Assembly (NCBI RefSeq): GCF_030055425.1
Contig: NZ_JASFYE010000004.1
Location: 33,591-97,590 of the forward strand
Length of the DNA: 64,000 bases
Source: Methanothermobacter sp.
Lineage (GTDB): Archaea > Methanobacteriota > Methanobacteria > Methanobacteriales > Methanothermobacteraceae
Direction: 5' to 3'
The notes beneath the pieces are model-generated. The model searched no databases. It was not told the DNA's origin and was given only the letters and a program-made list of their open reading frames with translations. Numbering within the stretch: the stretch's first letter is position 1; every line of letters begins with the position of its first letter. The translations under genes and the position numbers were made by a program. Shown here in pieces: positions 18,674 to 28,625 of this stretch.

Positions 18674-19306
18674 ATGAAGAAGGAAAAGTATGAGGGGACA
18701 CTGGCTTACCTTATGAGGAGCAATGAGACCTTCCTTCTGGCCTCAACCTTCCTGTTCCTCATATCCCTTTTTGCAGGATACGCTTTCTCAGGGGCCATCG
18801 AGCCGCTACTGAAGCCAATGATGGACGAATTCAGAAGGAGCATTGCGGAGGGTGAACTGAAGCTCTCAACAGTTTCTATATTCCTTCACAACCTCCAGGC
18901 CGCCCTGCTCATCTATGGGGGAGGCCTGCTTCTGGGGGTTTTCACGGCACTTTTCCTTATAATAAATGGCCTTTTCATAGGGTTCTTTGCTTCACAGGCC
19001 CCACTGGGGGACTTCATAATCCTGACGGCCCCCCATGGAATATTTGAGATTCCAGGGCTCATAATTGCAGGTGCGGCTGGTTTCAGGCTTGCAAGTTTCA
19101 CCTACCACTTCTTCAGCGATCTATTCACCGAGACATGGTACGGCTCCTTCATGGAAAGACTGGCTCATTTCTTTGAGAGGAACCAGGATGAACTTCAGGA
19201 GTCCCTCATGCTCCTTGGTATAGGGGTTCTGTTCCTTGTGGTGGCTGCATTCGTTGAGGCGAACCTGACACTGGGAATCTACAGCTACATAAAGGCATCA
19301 ATATAG
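18674..19306 (+). CDS. SpoIIM/DUF95 family membrane protein
   Basis: The 210-residue protein has about five hydrophobic helices and the family's APHGIFEIPGLIIAGAAGFRL block, which is highly characteristic of the stage II sporulation protein M / DUF95 family. In archaea the role is unknown; a membrane organising function is inferred from the family only. The ATG at 18674 is one base after the trpS stop and has GAGGGG upstream, so it is co-transcribed with trpS. Confidence 0.85.
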   Translation: MKKEKYEGTLAYLMRSNETFLLASTFLFLISLFAGYAFSGAIEPLLKPMMDEFRRSIAEGELKLSTVSIFLHNLQAALLIYGGGLLLGVFTALFLIINGLFIGFFASQAPLGDFIILTAPHGIFEIPGLIIAGAAGFRLASFTYHFFSDLFTETWYGSFMERLAHFFERNQDELQESLMLLGIGVLFLVVAAFVEANLTLGIYSYIKASI

Positions 19307-19353
19307 GTGGTGTCCAGGGAAGGGACACCCCCAAAATTTATTCTGATAATATT

Positions 19354-20571
19354 ATGGATGGTGACTATGTGATAAGGTGCATATCATGCGGTAAGGAGTA
19401 TGAACTAAACGAGATCATATACACCTGCAGTGAATGCGGGTCAGTGCTGGAGGTTGAATGTGAAGTCGAGGTTTCAAGGGACACATTCAGCTGCAGAAGG
19501 CAGAACATGTGGAAGTACAGGGAGTTCATGCCTGTGGACCCCTCAAGGATAGTGAGCCTTGATGAGGGTGGAACACCCTTTGTGAGGTGCGATAACATTG
19601 GCAGGGAACTCGGCATTGAACTATACGTGAAGGTGGAGGGCTCCAACCCCACAGGTAGCTTCAAGGACAGGGGTATGAGTGTCGGTATCACAAAGGCAGT
19701 TGAACTGGGTGTTGATACGGTGGGCTGTGCCTCAACCGGCAATACCTCCGCTTCCCTTGCAGCCTACGCAGCAAGGGCTGGTCTCGGTTGCGTGGTGCTC
19801 CTCCCTTCAGGTAAGGTTGCCCTTGGCAAACTTGCACAGGCAATGTTCCATGGTGCCCAGATCCTGTCTGTCAGGGGAAACTTCGATGAGGCCCTTGAGG
19901 CGGTAACGGAACTTGCCCTCATGGGGGAGCTCTACCTCCTCAACTCGGTTAACCCCTTCAGGCTTGAGGGGCAGAAGACCATAGGCTTTGAGATAGTGGA
20001 TGACCTTAGCTGGGAGTCCCCTGACCGTATCATACTCCCTGTTGGTAACGCAGGGAACATTTCGGCCATATGGAAGGGTATCTCAGAGTTCCACAGGGCA
20101 GGGTTCATTGAGGAGAGGCCAATGATGACGGGTATACAGGCAGAGGGTGCTGCACCTGTGGTTGAGGCTTTCAGGAAGGGTAAGATGGAGATTGACCCTG
20201 TTAAGAACCCTGAGACGGTTGCGACCGCCATAAGGATCGGGGCACCTGTGAGTTACCTCAAGGCCCTGAGGGCCATCTATGAGTCAGATGGATATGCCGA
20301 GACAGTGACCGATGAGGAGATACTATCTGCCCAGAAACTCCTTGCAAGGAGGGAGGGTATAGGTGTTGAACCGGCGTCTGCAGCATCCATAGCAGGCCTC
20401 CTGAAACTGGTGGATGGGGGTGTAATTGACAGGGGCGAGCGCGTGGTCTGCGTTGTAACAGGTCACGTACTTAAGGATCCTGACACCGCCATAAGGGCTT
20501 CAACAGAACCAGTCGAGGTTGAACCCGATATAAACCAGCTAAGGTCAGTTATAAGGAGAAAGAGGGCATAA
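19354..20571 (+). CDS. thrC: Threonine synthase
   Basis: ThrC converts O-phosphohomoserine to threonine with pyridoxal phosphate. The 405-residue protein starts with a rubredoxin-like Cys4 zinc ribbon (CISC, CSEC), has the PLP lysine in GSFKDRG (Lys104), the STGNTSASLAAYAARAG phosphate-binding region and a PVGNAGNI glycine loop. No leaderless start conflict is seen: the ATG at 19354 follows TATTCTGATAATATT, which is a weak ribosome site, so initiation may be leaderless. Confidence 0.95.
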   Translation: MDGDYVIRCISCGKEYELNEIIYTCSECGSVLEVECEVEVSRDTFSCRRQNMWKYREFMPVDPSRIVSLDEGGTPFVRCDNIGRELGIELYVKVEGSNPTGSFKDRGMSVGITKAVELGVDTVGCASTGNTSASLAAYAARAGLGCVVLLPSGKVALGKLAQAMFHGAQILSVRGNFDEALEAVTELALMGELYLLNSVNPFRLEGQKTIGFEIVDDLSWESPDRIILPVGNAGNISAIWKGISEFHRAGFIEERPMMTGIQAEGAAPVVEAFRKGKMEIDPVKNPETVATAIRIGAPVSYLKALRAIYESDGYAETVTDEEILSAQKLLARREGIGVEPASAASIAGLLKLVDGGVIDRGERVVCVVTGHVLKDPDTAIRASTEPVEVEPDINQLRSVIRRKRA

Positions 20572-20583
20572 TAGACATTTAAA

Positions 20584-20591
20584 TTTTTTTT
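20584..20591 (+). terminator. Oligo-T terminator after thrC
   Basis: Eight consecutive T residues lie 12 bases after the thrC stop, followed by further T tracts to about 20620. This fits archaeal oligo-T termination. The remainder of the spacer up to 20730 shows no gene. Confidence 0.5.
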
Positions 20592-20730
20592 CTGTTTTAA
20601 GTTTTTCTATTTTTCATTAGGACACTCTGAGGTTAATCTCTCACCCTACAGCCACTTGTGAATATACTGATTCTGTTTAGGTGCCACATGAACCAATCAA
20701 TGAGCCAGAGAGACCTTCAGATTAACGATA

Positions 20731-20741
20731 TATTTATATAG
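20731..20741 (+). promoter_or_regulatory. Histone gene TATA box
   Basis: TATTTATATAG lies 55 bases before the histone ATG, preceded by an AACGA purine-rich stretch in the BRE position. Transcription should start near 20762, leaving a short leader with GAGGTGG. Confidence 0.55.
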
Positions 20742-20785
20742 GATAATATGAATAGATTATATTACATAAAATGAGGTGGTTAATT

Positions 20786-20989
20786 ATGGAATTGCCAATA
20801 GCTCCAATTGGAAGAATAATAAAGAATGCCGGTGCAGAGAGGGTAAGTGATGATGCAAGGGAAGCCCTTGCAAAAGTCCTTGAAGCCAAAGGTGAAGAGA
20901 TCGCCCTGAATGCAGTTAAACTTGCAAAACATGCTGGAAGAAAAACTGTTAAGGCTTCTGACATTGAACTGGCAGCTAAGAGGATGTAA
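20786..20989 (+). CDS. hmtB: Archaeal histone (HMt type)
   Basis: This 67-residue histone-fold protein wraps DNA as dimers and tetramers. The sequence [24 protein letters not shown], the central helix and the C-terminal [18 protein letters not shown] are canonical HMf/HMt features. The ATG at 20786 is chosen over the upstream in-frame ATG at 20771 because GAGGTGG sits just before it and the family N-terminus MELPIAP starts there. Whether it is HMtA1, A2 or B cannot be settled from one copy; hmtB is the best guess. Confidence 0.95.
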   Translation: MELPIAPIGRIIKNAGAERVSDDAREALAKVLEAKGEEIALNAVKLAKHAGRKTVKASDIELAAKRM

Positions 20990-21148
20990 TTCTCACATAC
21001 ATCCATCATTCATTCCCTTTTTGCCTGCGGCAAAACTTTATATGTGATGAGCCCACAATTTTATTTAATCCTTGTTTTCCTGGGTGTCTAACGGGATTAT
21101 CCGGGATTAATCTAAGTACGATTTCTGATGAAAATCTGTATCCAGCAA

Positions 21149-21159
21149 GTTTTATATAC
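21149..21159 (+). promoter_or_regulatory. Promoter region of the ribosomal/translation operon
   Basis: GTTTTATATAC lies 120 bases before the L7Ae start; a second TATA-like CATATAAAGG follows at 21166. Another CTTTATATG at about 21032 lies further up. The spacer 20990-21278 therefore holds promoters and a leader of roughly 90-100 bases, with no recognisable coding sequence. Confidence 0.45.
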
Positions 21160-21278
21160 AGAGAACATATAAAGGGTACTACCCACCTCATGTTAATCCA
21201 TAATTTGGATTAGTTGTCCAGATTGGTGTAATTACCGATGGATGGTAGAAAAACCAGATGAAAAAGGAGGTAAATAAC

Positions 21279-21650
21279 ATGGCAAAGGCAATATATGTGA
21301 AATTTGATGTACCAAAGGAACTGGCTGACAAGGCCGCAGAGGCACTTGAAATAGCCAGGGAAACAGGTAAGATATCAAAGGGTACAAACGAGGTTACCAA
21401 GGCAGTTGAAAGGGGAGTCGCACAGCTCGTACTTATAGCTGAGGACGTTGAACCAGCTGAAATCGTGGCTCACCTCCCACTCCTTGCAGAGGAAAAGGAA
21501 ATACCATACATATACCTTCCAACCAAGGATGAACTGGGTGCAGCCGCAGGTCTCAACGTCGGCACAGCATCAGCAGCCATAGTTGAAGCCGGCGACGCCG
21601 AGGACCTCATAAACGAAATAATAGAAAAGGTTGAAGAACTTAAAAAATAG
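21279..21650 (+). CDS. rpl7ae: Ribosomal protein L7Ae (kink-turn binding)
   Basis: L7Ae binds kink-turn RNA in the large ribosomal subunit, box C/D and H/ACA RNPs and RNase P. The 123-residue protein has the conserved [15 protein letters not shown]-binding motif, the LIAEDVEP loop and the [13 protein letters not shown] segment. The ATG at 21279 follows AAAAAGGAGGTAAATAAC; an earlier in-frame ATG at 21258 lies upstream of that ribosome site and is rejected. It heads the operon L7Ae-S28e-L24e-Ndk-aIF5B. The sizeable leader could allow L7Ae autoregulation, known in other archaea, but no clear kink-turn was found. Confidence 0.96.
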   Translation: MAKAIYVKFDVPKELADKAAEALEIARETGKISKGTNEVTKAVERGVAQLVLIAEDVEPAEIVAHLPLLAEEKEIPYIYLPTKDELGAAAGLNVGTASAAIVEAGDAEDLINEIIEKVEELKK

Positions 21651-21701
21651 ATGAAAGGCAGAAAAAGCCTTTCACCTTCAATTTAATATAAAGGTGGTTT
21701 A

Positions 21702-21908
21702 ATGGAGGAAGCAACTCCAGCAGAGGTTATTGAGGTTCTGAAGAGAACCGGGATGACTGGAGAGGTAATGCAGGTCAAGTGCAGAATCCTTGATGGAAGA
21801 GATAAGGGAAGGATACTCACAAGGAACGTCATGGGTCCAATAAGGGAAGGCGATATCCTAATGCTCCTTGACACAATCAGAGAGGCAAAGGAAATCAGGA
21901 CCCCCTGA
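21702..21908 (+). CDS. rps28e: Ribosomal protein S28e
   Basis: This 68-residue small-subunit protein has an OB-fold with the family sequence [29 protein letters not shown] and the C-terminal [11 protein letters not shown]. It lies 51 bases after L7Ae and 18 before L24e, in the standard archaeal order. The ATG at 21702 follows AAAGGTGGTTTA. Confidence 0.96.
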   Translation: MEEATPAEVIEVLKRTGMTGEVMQVKCRILDGRDKGRILTRNVMGPIREGDILMLLDTIREAKEIRTP

Positions 21909-21926
21909 TCAGGCAGGTGTTTGTAA

Positions 21927-22088
21927 ATGAGAGTCTGTTCATTCTGCCATGAAGAAATAGAGCCAGGTACAGGAAAGATGTACGTTAAGAAGGACGGCAC
22001 AATCTATTTCTTCTGCAGCAGCAAATGCGAGAAAAACATGATCAAACTGGGAAGGGTTCCAAGAAAAGTTAAATGGGTTAAAAAATGA
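21927..22088 (+). CDS. rpl24e: Ribosomal protein L24e
   Basis: A 53-residue zinc-ribbon ribosomal protein of the large subunit: [18 protein letters not shown] supplies the first Cys pair and [11 protein letters not shown] the second. It ends with a basic [10 protein letters not shown] tail. The ATG at 21927 has GGCAGGTG upstream. Its TGA overlaps the ndk start (ATGA at 22085-22088). Confidence 0.95.
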   Translation: MRVCSFCHEEIEPGTGKMYVKKDGTIYFFCSSKCEKNMIKLGRVPRKVKWVKK

Positions 22089-22540
22089 TGGAAAAAAGCT
22101 TTGTAATGCTAAAACCTGACGCAGTAAAGAGGCGCCTCGCAGGAAGGATAATATCCCGCTTCGAGGATAAGGGACTCAAGATAGTCGCCGCCAGGATGCT
22201 CCAGATCCCGGAAGACCTTGCAATGGAACACTACCAGGAACACAGGGAGAAACCATTCTTCGGGGACCTTGTGGACTACATAACATCAGCACCAGTCCTT
22301 GCAATGGTCATAGAGGGTAAGGACTGCATCTCCATCATAAGGAAGATGGTGGGAGCAACAAACCCCGCAGAGGCAGAACTTGGAACAATCAGGGGAGATT
22401 TCGCCCTTGAAACAGGTAGAAACATAATACATGCCTCAGATTCTCCAGAGTCAGCTGAGAGGGAGATTAAACTTTTCTTTAAGGAATCAGAAATTTGCAG
22501 CTATGAGATGCCTGATAGGGAAATGGTATACGAGGAATGA
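22085..22540 (+). CDS. ndk: Nucleoside diphosphate kinase
   Basis: Ndk transfers the gamma-phosphate between nucleoside triphosphates and diphosphates through a phosphohistidine. The 151-residue protein has the [11 protein letters not shown] start and the catalytic [16 protein letters not shown] motif. The first ATG overlaps the L24e stop codon; a second ATG follows at 22088. Its end overlaps aIF5B by four bases, showing tight translational coupling with the translation factor. Confidence 0.96.
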   Translation: MMEKSFVMLKPDAVKRRLAGRIISRFEDKGLKIVAARMLQIPEDLAMEHYQEHREKPFFGDLVDYITSAPVLAMVIEGKDCISIIRKMVGATNPAEAELGTIRGDFALETGRNIIHASDSPESAEREIKLFFKESEICSYEMPDREMVYEE

Positions 22541-24339
22541 ACGCGGAGATTTCAATGAAGATCAGATCACCCATAGTTTCAGTACTCGGACATGTGGATC
22601 ACGGGAAAACCACCCTGCTTGACCATATAAGGGGCAGTGCAGTTGCCGCAAGGGAGGCGGGTGGTATAACCCAGCACATAGGGGCCACAGAGATACCCAT
22701 GGATGTCATTGAAAACATATGCGGAGATTTCCTTAAAAAATTCTCAATCAGGGAGACGCTGCCAGGACTCTTCTTCATAGATACCCCTGGACATGAAGCG
22801 TTCACAACCCTCCGTAAACGTGGAGGGGCCCTTGCAGACCTTGCAATACTCATCGTTGATATAAATGAGGGATTCAAGCCCCAGACACAGGAGGCCCTCA
22901 ACATCCTGAAGATGTACAGGACACCCTTTGTGGTGGCTGCAAACAAGATAGACAAGATCCACGGCTGGAGGGCCCATGAGGGCCGACCCTTCATGGAGAC
23001 CTTCAGCAAACAGGACATTCAGGTCCAGCAGAAACTGGACACAAAGGTCTATGAACTTGTGGGCAAACTCCACGAGGAGGGCTTTGAATCAGAGAGGTTC
23101 GACAGGGTAACCAACTTCGCCTCACAGGTCAGCATAATACCCATAAGTGCTGTTACCGGGGAGGGAATACCCGAACTCCTCACCATGCTCATGGGACTTG
23201 CGCAGCAGTACCTCCGGGAACAGCTGAAGATTGAGGAGGATTCCCCTGCCAGGGGGACCATCCTTGAGGTTAAGGAGGAGACAGGTCTCGGGATGACCAT
23301 TGACGCTGTTATCTATGACGGCATACTCCGTAAGAACGACACCATCGCCATGATGACATCAACGGATGTCATATCCACCAGGATAAGGTCCCTTCTCAAA
23401 CCCAGACCCCTCGAGGAGATGAGGGAGTCCAGAAAGAGGTTCCAGAAGGTGGACGAGGTGGTGGCTGCTGCAGGTATAAAGATCGTGGCACCTGACATCG
23501 ACGATGTAATGGCGGGCTCACCCCTCCGTGTGGTGACGGATCCAGAGAAGGTCAGAGAGGAGATACTCAGTGAAATAGAGGACATCAAGATAGACACCGA
23601 CGAGGCGGGTGTGGTTGTAAAGGCCGATACCCTGGGGTCCCTTGAAGCGGTGGTGAAGATACTGAGGGACATGGATGTCCCCATCAAGGTGGCTGACATC
23701 GGGGACGTTTCAAGGAGGGACGTTGTGAATGCAGGAATATCCCTCCAGGAGGACAGGGTCTACGGGGCCATAATAGCCTTCAACGTGAAGGTGATCCCAT
23801 CAGCGGCCCAGGAACTCAAGAACTCAGACATCAAACTCTTCCAGGGGAACGTCATCTACAGGCTCATGGAGGAATATGAGGAATGGGTCAGGGCCATTGA
23901 GGAAGAGAAGAAGAAAAAGTGGATGGATGCGATTATAAAACCTGCAAGCATAAGGCTCATCCCGAAACTTGTCTTCAGGCAGAGCAAGCCGGCAATTGGG
24001 GGTGTTGAGGTCCTTGCAGGTGTCATAAAGCAGGAGTACCCCCTCATGAACGAGGAAGGAGAAACTGTTGGTACCGTTGAGAGCATGCAGGATAAGGGTA
24101 AAAACCTCAAATCAGCATCACGCGGCCAGAAGGTTGCAATGGCAATCAAGGACGCCGTTTACGGGAAGACAATCAATGAGGGCGACACGCTCTACGTTGA
24201 CATACCCGAGAACCACTACAGAATACTCGTGGATGAACTTTCAGGGGATCTCACAGAGGAAGAACTTGATCTTCTGGAGAGGATAGCTGAGATCAAGAGG
24301 AAGAAGAATCCTGACTGGGGAATGAAGGCACCATTTTAA
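22537..24339 (+). CDS. infB: Translation initiation factor aIF5B (IF2-like)
   Basis: The GTPase promotes subunit joining and initiator tRNA placement. The 600-residue protein has G1 GHVDHGKTT near residue 20, G3 DTPGHEAF, G4 NKID and the later beta-barrel and C-terminal domains typical of archaeal/eukaryal eIF5B without the bacterial N-terminal extension. It overlaps ndk by ATGA. The next gene (S6e) begins 21 bases after its stop. Confidence 0.96.
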   Translation: MNAEISMKIRSPIVSVLGHVDHGKTTLLDHIRGSAVAAREAGGITQHIGATEIPMDVIENICGDFLKKFSIRETLPGLFFIDTPGHEAFTTLRKRGGALADLAILIVDINEGFKPQTQEALNILKMYRTPFVVAANKIDKIHGWRAHEGRPFMETFSKQDIQVQQKLDTKVYELVGKLHEEGFESERFDRVTNFASQVSIIPISAVTGEGIPELLTMLMGLAQQYLREQLKIEEDSPARGTILEVKEETGLGMTIDAVIYDGILRKNDTIAMMTSTDVISTRIRSLLKPRPLEEMRESRKRFQKVDEVVAAAGIKIVAPDIDDVMAGSPLRVVTDPEKVREEILSEIEDIKIDTDEAGVVVKADTLGSLEAVVKILRDMDVPIKVADIGDVSRRDVVNAGISLQEDRVYGAIIAFNVKVIPSAAQELKNSDIKLFQGNVIYRLMEEYEEWVRAIEEEKKKKWMDAIIKPASIRLIPKLVFRQSKPAIGGVEVLAGVIKQEYPLMNEEGETVGTVESMQDKGKNLKSASRGQKVAMAIKDAVYGKTINEGDTLYVDIPENHYRILVDELSGDLTEEELDLLERIAEIKRKKNPDWGMKAPF

Positions 24340-24360
24340 TTGAAGAAAGGAGGAGATATA

Positions 24361-24741
24361 TTGGCATTTAAGGTTGTGATTTCAGATAAGGAGAAGAGTG
24401 TCCAGATGGAGGTAGAACCATCAGAATCAAAGGCCCTCATTGGCCTCACAATAGGGGACGAATTCGATGGTTCAGTGATAGGCCTCAAGGGATACAGACT
24501 GAAAATCACAGGTGGAAGCGATAAGAACGGTTTCCCAATGAAGAAGACAGTACCAGGTGCAAGGAGAGTTAGAAGCCTTGTATCAGGTGGTGTGGGGTAC
24601 AAGCCTGCACGTAAGGGTGAAAGGAGAAGGAAAACATTCAGGGGAAACACTGTATCAGAGGACATAGTACAGATAAACACCGTGGTCATCCAAAAGGGTG
24701 AGAAGCCACTTGAAGAGCTCCTTGGCGCCGATGAGGAATAA
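24361..24741 (+). CDS. rps6e: Ribosomal protein S6e
   Basis: This 126-residue small-subunit protein shows the family core IGDEFDGSVIGLKGYRLKITGGSDKNGFPMKKTVPGARR in pieces and a basic GERRRKTFRGN. The start is a TTG at 24361, seven bases after GGAGG (24349-24353), giving MAFKVVISDKEKS. An earlier in-frame TTG at 24340 would put the ribosome site inside the gene and is rejected. Confidence 0.95.
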   Translation: MAFKVVISDKEKSVQMEVEPSESKALIGLTIGDEFDGSVIGLKGYRLKITGGSDKNGFPMKKTVPGARRVRSLVSGGVGYKPARKGERRRKTFRGNTVSEDIVQINTVVIQKGEKPLEELLGADEE

Positions 24742-24765
24742 TAAAAGATTTTATAGGTGTAATCC

Positions 24766-25992
24766 GTGAAAAATCAATCTGAAATAAACATTGGTCTTGT
24801 GGGGCACGTGGACCATGGTAAAACAACCCTTACAAAGGCCCTTTCAGGTGTCTGGACAGACACCCACAGTGAGGAAACCAAGAGGGGCATATCAATCCGT
24901 CTTGGCTACGCTGACATAACCTTCAGGAAGTGCTCCCAGTGTGAAGCCCCCATGTGCTACACAACCGCAGAGATCTGTGAGAGGTGCGGCACAGAGACCG
25001 AGCTTCTGAGAAAGGTATCCTTTGTGGATGCACCGGGACATGAAACACTCATGGCAACCATGCTCTCTGGAGCCGCCCTCATGGACGGCGCCATACTGGT
25101 AATAGCCGCCAATGAACCATGCCCCCAGCCCCAGACAAAGGAGCACCTCATGGCTCTGGATGTGATAGGGGTTAAGGATGTTATCGTTGTCCAGAACAAG
25201 ATAGATATAGTCTCCAGGGAAAGGGCCCTTGAGAGTTACAGGGAGATCAAGGAATTCGTGAAGGGCACATGTGCCGAGGATGCACCTATAATACCTGTAT
25301 CTGCACAGCAGGGCGCCAACATTGACATTCTCATTGAGACAATTGAGGAGAAAATCAAAACACCCGAAAGGGATGTTGATAAGCCTGCCAGGATGTACGT
25401 GGCCAGGTCCTTTGATATAAACAAGCCAGGGGTTGACCCTGAACACCTTGCAGGTGGAGTTATAGGAGGCTCACTTGTCCAGGGTAAATTCAGGGTCGGG
25501 GATGAGATAGAGATAAAACCCGGCATACAGGTTAAAAAGGACGGTAAACAGTCCTGGATGAGCCTCCACTCCACCATCACAGGCCTTGTGGCAGGGGGAG
25601 AGGAGATGGATGAGGTTGGTCCCGGGGGCCTTGTGGGTGTCGGAACCCTCCTTGACCCCTCACTGACCAAGGCAGACTCACTTTCAGGTTCAGTGGCCGG
25701 TGAACCCGGCACCCTGCCACCTGTGAGGCACTCCTTCACAATGGAGACCCACCTCCTTGAGAGGGTCGTGGGTACCAAGGAGGAGACCAAGGTGGAGCCC
25801 ATAAAGACAGGGGAGCCCCTGATGATAAACGTGGGTACCACAACCACCGTGGGTGTTGTTAAATCAGCGAGGGCTGATGACGCCGATGTCGTCCTGAAAC
25901 TACCCGCCTGCGCAGAGGAGGGTCAGAGGATAGCCCTATCAAGAAGGGTTGGAGCAAGATGGAGGCTGATAGGATATGGTATCATCAAATAG
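24766..25992 (+). CDS. eif2g: Translation initiation factor 2, gamma subunit
   Basis: aIF2-gamma is the GTPase core of the ternary complex that delivers initiator Met-tRNA. The 408-residue protein has [30 protein letters not shown] and a zinc knuckle (CSQC and CERC) typical of archaeal/eukaryal gamma subunits. The start is GTG at 24766 after ATAGGTGTAATCC. Its 3' end overlaps the frameshifted PIN gene that follows by 17 bases. Confidence 0.96.
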   Translation: MKNQSEINIGLVGHVDHGKTTLTKALSGVWTDTHSEETKRGISIRLGYADITFRKCSQCEAPMCYTTAEICERCGTETELLRKVSFVDAPGHETLMATMLSGAALMDGAILVIAANEPCPQPQTKEHLMALDVIGVKDVIVVQNKIDIVSRERALESYREIKEFVKGTCAEDAPIIPVSAQQGANIDILIETIEEKIKTPERDVDKPARMYVARSFDINKPGVDPEHLAGGVIGGSLVQGKFRVGDEIEIKPGIQVKKDGKQSWMSLHSTITGLVAGGEEMDEVGPGGLVGVGTLLDPSLTKADSLSGSVAGEPGTLPPVRHSFTMETHLLERVVGTKEETKVEPIKTGEPLMINVGTTTTVGVVKSARADDADVVLKLPACAEEGQRIALSRRVGARWRLIGYGIIK

Positions 25993-26370
25993 GGTGGTTA
26001 TAGACACCAATTTTTTATGATACCCCACCAGTTCAGGGTCGACATAGTCTCTGAGCTCCGGAGACTCTTCCCGACCCATGAGCTCCTTGTCCCATCCTTT
26101 GTGATAGGGGAACTTGAGGGTATAAGGAGGCATTCAGGTGGTGATGCAAGGATAGCCGCCTCCATTGGCCTTGCCCTTGCACGAAGGCCACCATTCAGGG
26201 TGGTTGATGAGAAACTCCATGAGGGCGAATCTGTTGACGACGCGCTTCTCAGGATCTCAGACGTGCTCTGTACTGCTGACCGGGAGCTCAGGGAAAGGGC
26301 GAGGTCACAGGGCATACCCGTGGTGTACCTGAGGCAGAAAAAATATCTTGCAGTTGATGGGCATATATAA
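25976..26370 (+). pseudogene. PIN-domain (Fcf1/UPF0129-like) protein gene broken by a one-base loss in a T run
   Basis: From ATG 25976 the frame reads [13 protein letters not shown], a canonical PIN start whose Asp is a catalytic metal ligand, and then hits TGA. The same protein continues one base out of frame as MIPHQFRVDIVSELRRLFP and runs to 26370 with the second PIN cluster LCTADRELRERARSQGIPVVYLRQKKYL. The switch point is a run of six T residues at 26011-26016; seven would restore a 131-residue protein. The family acts in RNA processing or as nuclease. Position between aIF2-gamma and ppa is conserved in methanogens by my recollection. A homopolymer sequence error is the simplest explanation; without the 5' part the catalytic Asp is lost. 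Confidence 0.75.
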
Positions 26371-26384
26371 ATAGGAGGTTTTTC

Positions 26385-26915
26385 ATGAATCTGTGGAAGG
26401 ATATTGAACCTGGACCATCAGTACCAGAGGTAGTGTATGCAGTTGTTGAAATACCCAGGGGTTCAAGGAACAAGTATGAATACCACAAGGACCTCGAGGC
26501 ATTCGCACTTGACAGGGTGCTTTACTCACCGGTATTCTATCCTGCAGAGTACGGTATAATACCCCGGACCCTCTACGATGACGGCGATCCCATGGACATC
26601 ATGGTACTCATGGATGAGCCAACATTTCCTGGATGCATCATAGAGTCAAGGCCCATAGGCCTTCTCAGGATGATAGATGGTGGGGACCAGGACGACAAGA
26701 TCCTGGCGGTGCCCGTGGAGGACCCCCACTACAGCGATGTTAATGATATATCAGACATACCCGAGCACATCCTGAAGGAGATAGCACACTTCTTCCAGGT
26801 CTACAAGAACCTTGAAGGTAAGGAGACAGAGATAATCGGATGGGAGGGCGCCGAAAAGGCACTTGAAGCCGTAAACCACTCCATAGAACTCTACAGAGAG
26901 AAATGTATGGAGTAA
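26385..26915 (+). CDS. ppa: Inorganic pyrophosphatase
   Basis: The family I soluble pyrophosphatase hydrolyses PPi released by biosynthesis. The 176-residue protein contains [34 protein letters not shown] (metal-binding Asp residues) and [14 protein letters not shown]. The ATG at 26385 follows AGGAGGTTTTTC. It sits between the PIN gene and rpo7 in the transcription-translation cluster. Confidence 0.96.
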   Translation: MNLWKDIEPGPSVPEVVYAVVEIPRGSRNKYEYHKDLEAFALDRVLYSPVFYPAEYGIIPRTLYDDGDPMDIMVLMDEPTFPGCIIESRPIGLLRMIDGGDQDDKILAVPVEDPHYSDVNDISDIPEHILKEIAHFFQVYKNLEGKETEIIGWEGAEKALEAVNHSIELYREKCME

Positions 26916-26935
26916 TTCTTTAATGGGGGATCCCA

Positions 26936-27490
26936 TTGTATTATATAACAAAAATTGTTGATACAGTCAGAATACCTCCAGACCGCTTTGAGGAGCCACT
27001 GGAGGAGGTTGCCATAGAGGTTCTCAACGAAACCTACGTTGGAAGGATGGACAGGAACCTCGGCCAGATGATAACCGTAAAGGAAATAGAGGACATAGGA
27101 ATCGGAAAGGTCATAATGGGTGACGGCGCTGCCTACCATGAGGTGACATTCACAGCCCTCTTCTTCAAACCAGAACTCCATGAGATCGTTGAGGGCGAGG
27201 TAATAGAGATTGCAGAGTTCGGGGCATTCGTGCGCATTGGGCCGGTGGATGGTCTTGTGCACGTTTCACAGGTTACAGACGATTACATAACCTATGATGC
27301 CAAGAAGGGCTCCCTCACAGGTAAGGAGACAGGTAAACGCCTGGATGAGGGCGACCTTGTAAGGGCAAGGATAGTCGCCCTGAGCCTCAAGGGCCGGAGA
27401 GAGGGCGTGAAGGTTGGGCTCACCATGAGGCAGCCCGGTCTTGGTAAATTCGAATGGATTGAAGAAGAGAAGAGGAAGAGTAAAAAATGA
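26936..27490 (+). CDS. rpoE1: RNA polymerase subunit Rpo7 (RpoE')
   Basis: Rpo7 forms the RNA polymerase stalk with Rpo4 and contacts nascent RNA. The 184-residue protein has the N-terminal tip domain ([20 protein letters not shown]) and a C-terminal S1 domain ([27 protein letters not shown]). The start is TTG at 26936 after GGGGGATCCCA. The TGA overlaps the ATG of spt4. Confidence 0.95.
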   Translation: MYYITKIVDTVRIPPDRFEEPLEEVAIEVLNETYVGRMDRNLGQMITVKEIEDIGIGKVIMGDGAAYHEVTFTALFFKPELHEIVEGEVIEIAEFGAFVRIGPVDGLVHVSQVTDDYITYDAKKGSLTGKETGKRLDEGDLVRARIVALSLKGRREGVKVGLTMRQPGLGKFEWIEEEKRKSKK

Positions 27491-27669
27491 CTGAGAAGGC
27501 ATGCACAAGGTGTAAGAGAATCACCAGCGACGAACGCTGCCCGGTCTGCAATGTTCCAGCATCCACCAACTGGAGCGGACTGCTCATAATCATAGATCCA
27601 GAGAAATCAGATATAGCCAGGGAACTGGATATAAAACTTCCTGGTGAATACGCACTGAGGGTCAGATAG
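27487..27669 (+). CDS. spt4: Transcription elongation factor Spt4 (RpoE'')
   Basis: This 60-residue zinc-ribbon protein pairs with Spt5 to increase RNA polymerase processivity. CTRC and CPVC supply zinc ligands, followed by [17 protein letters not shown], the Spt5-binding region. It overlaps rpo7 by four bases and its TAG overlaps the following GTG start by one base. Confidence 0.95.
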   Translation: MTEKACTRCKRITSDERCPVCNVPASTNWSGLLIIIDPEKSDIARELDIKLPGEYALRVR

Positions 27670-28157
27670 TGTACATTCTACCGGAAAAACTCAGGGCAGA
27701 GCTCAAGAAACCCCTTGGAGAGCTCCACGAATCCTTCAGAAACATTGACGTGGGGGATTCGTTTCTCATAACGGTTGGTGATGTCACAACACGCAATGCA
27801 CTGGAGCATGGCCTGAAACCGGACATCAGCATAATAGATAACAGGATCCAGAGAAGGGATTCTGACCATGAATTCAATGACACAGCAACCATCATCAGAT
27901 CTGCAAACCCGCCAGGCACCATAACAGAGGACCTCTGGAACTCCATCAAAAAGGCCATAGATGGGGCCAGAGCAGGTGAACGCTTCATGATAGTAGTTGA
28001 TGGAGAGGAGGACCTGGCTGTTTTACCATCAATCTTAATGGCCCCGGCAGACACTGTCATCCTTTATGGACAGCCAAATGAGGGTGTTGTGCTGGTGAGG
28101 GCCATCGAAACACGGAAAAGAGCTGAAGAACTCATAAAAAACTTTGAGGAGGCATAG
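27669..28157 (+). CDS. GTP-dependent dephospho-CoA kinase (DUF359)
   Basis: Archaeal DUF359 enzymes phosphorylate dephospho-CoA with GTP in the last step of CoA synthesis. The 162-residue protein has the family motifs VGDVTT, DISIIDNRIQRR, the ANPPGTI loop and VVDGEEDLAVLP. The GTG start shares its first base with the spt4 stop. Spt4-DUF359-S24e is a common archaeal order, which supports the call. Confidence 0.9.
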   Translation: MYILPEKLRAELKKPLGELHESFRNIDVGDSFLITVGDVTTRNALEHGLKPDISIIDNRIQRRDSDHEFNDTATIIRSANPPGTITEDLWNSIKKAIDGARAGERFMIVVDGEEDLAVLPSILMAPADTVILYGQPNEGVVLVRAIETRKRAEELIKNFEEA

Positions 28158-28158
28158 A

Positions 28159-28461
28159 ATGGAGATCAGAATAATCGAGGAAAAGGAAAACCCACTCTTA
28201 AACAGAAAGGAGATAAGGTTCGAATGCTTATATGAGGGTGAATCAACACCGAAGGTCCTTGATGTTAAGAACAAACTAGTCGCAATGCTCGACGCCGATA
28301 AGGACCTCCTTGTGGTCGATAAGATCGACCAGGGATTCGGCGAGCCAAGGGCCTCAGGGTACGCCAAGGTATATGATTCAATGGATAAACTCACCGAGAT
28401 AGAACCTGAACACGTCATAAAGAAGAACAAAGAGGCACAAGAGGAAGAGGAGGAGGAATAG
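28159..28461 (+). CDS. rps24e: Ribosomal protein S24e
   Basis: The 100-residue small-subunit protein starts MEIRIIEEKENPLLNRKEI and has the family VVDKIDQGFGEPRASGYAKVY block and an acidic C-terminus. The ATG at 28159 follows GAGGAGGCATAGA; a longer upstream frame is rejected because the ribosome site lies inside it. One base separates it from the previous stop, and S27ae follows immediately. Confidence 0.95.
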   Translation: MEIRIIEEKENPLLNRKEIRFECLYEGESTPKVLDVKNKLVAMLDADKDLLVVDKIDQGFGEPRASGYAKVYDSMDKLTEIEPEHVIKKNKEAQEEEEEE

Positions 28462-28617
28462 ATGAAGAAGTTCGAACTCTACGAGGTAAAGGGGGATAAA
28501 CTCGTAAGGAAGAACCCCTTCTGTGTGAGATGCTCAAACGGTGTCTTCATGGCTGACCATGGGGACAGGTACGCCTGCGGTAAGTGCGGATACACCGAAT
28601 GGAAAAACAGGGAATAG
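28462..28617 (+). CDS. rps27ae: Ribosomal protein S27ae
   Basis: A 51-residue zinc-ribbon small-subunit protein, with CVRC and CGKC pairs and the ending GYTEWKNRE. In eukaryotes this protein is fused to ubiquitin; here it stands alone. It directly abuts the S24e stop codon and ends nine bases before argH. Confidence 0.95.
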   Translation: MKKFELYEVKGDKLVRKNPFCVRCSNGVFMADHGDRYACGKCGYTEWKNRE

Positions 28618-28625
28618 GTGGAAAC

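Noticed and set aside
21042-21134. Possible box C/D RNA between histone and L7Ae (GTGATGA near 21042, CTGATGA near 21126)
   Set aside because: The boxes are 84 bases apart, longer than usual archaeal box C/D RNAs, no clear D box closes the structure and no terminal stem was found.
21240-21262. Kink-turn in the L7Ae leader (GGT-AGAAAA-ACC hairpin)
   Set aside because: Only a three-base stem and no convincing tandem G-A pairs; too weak to annotate.
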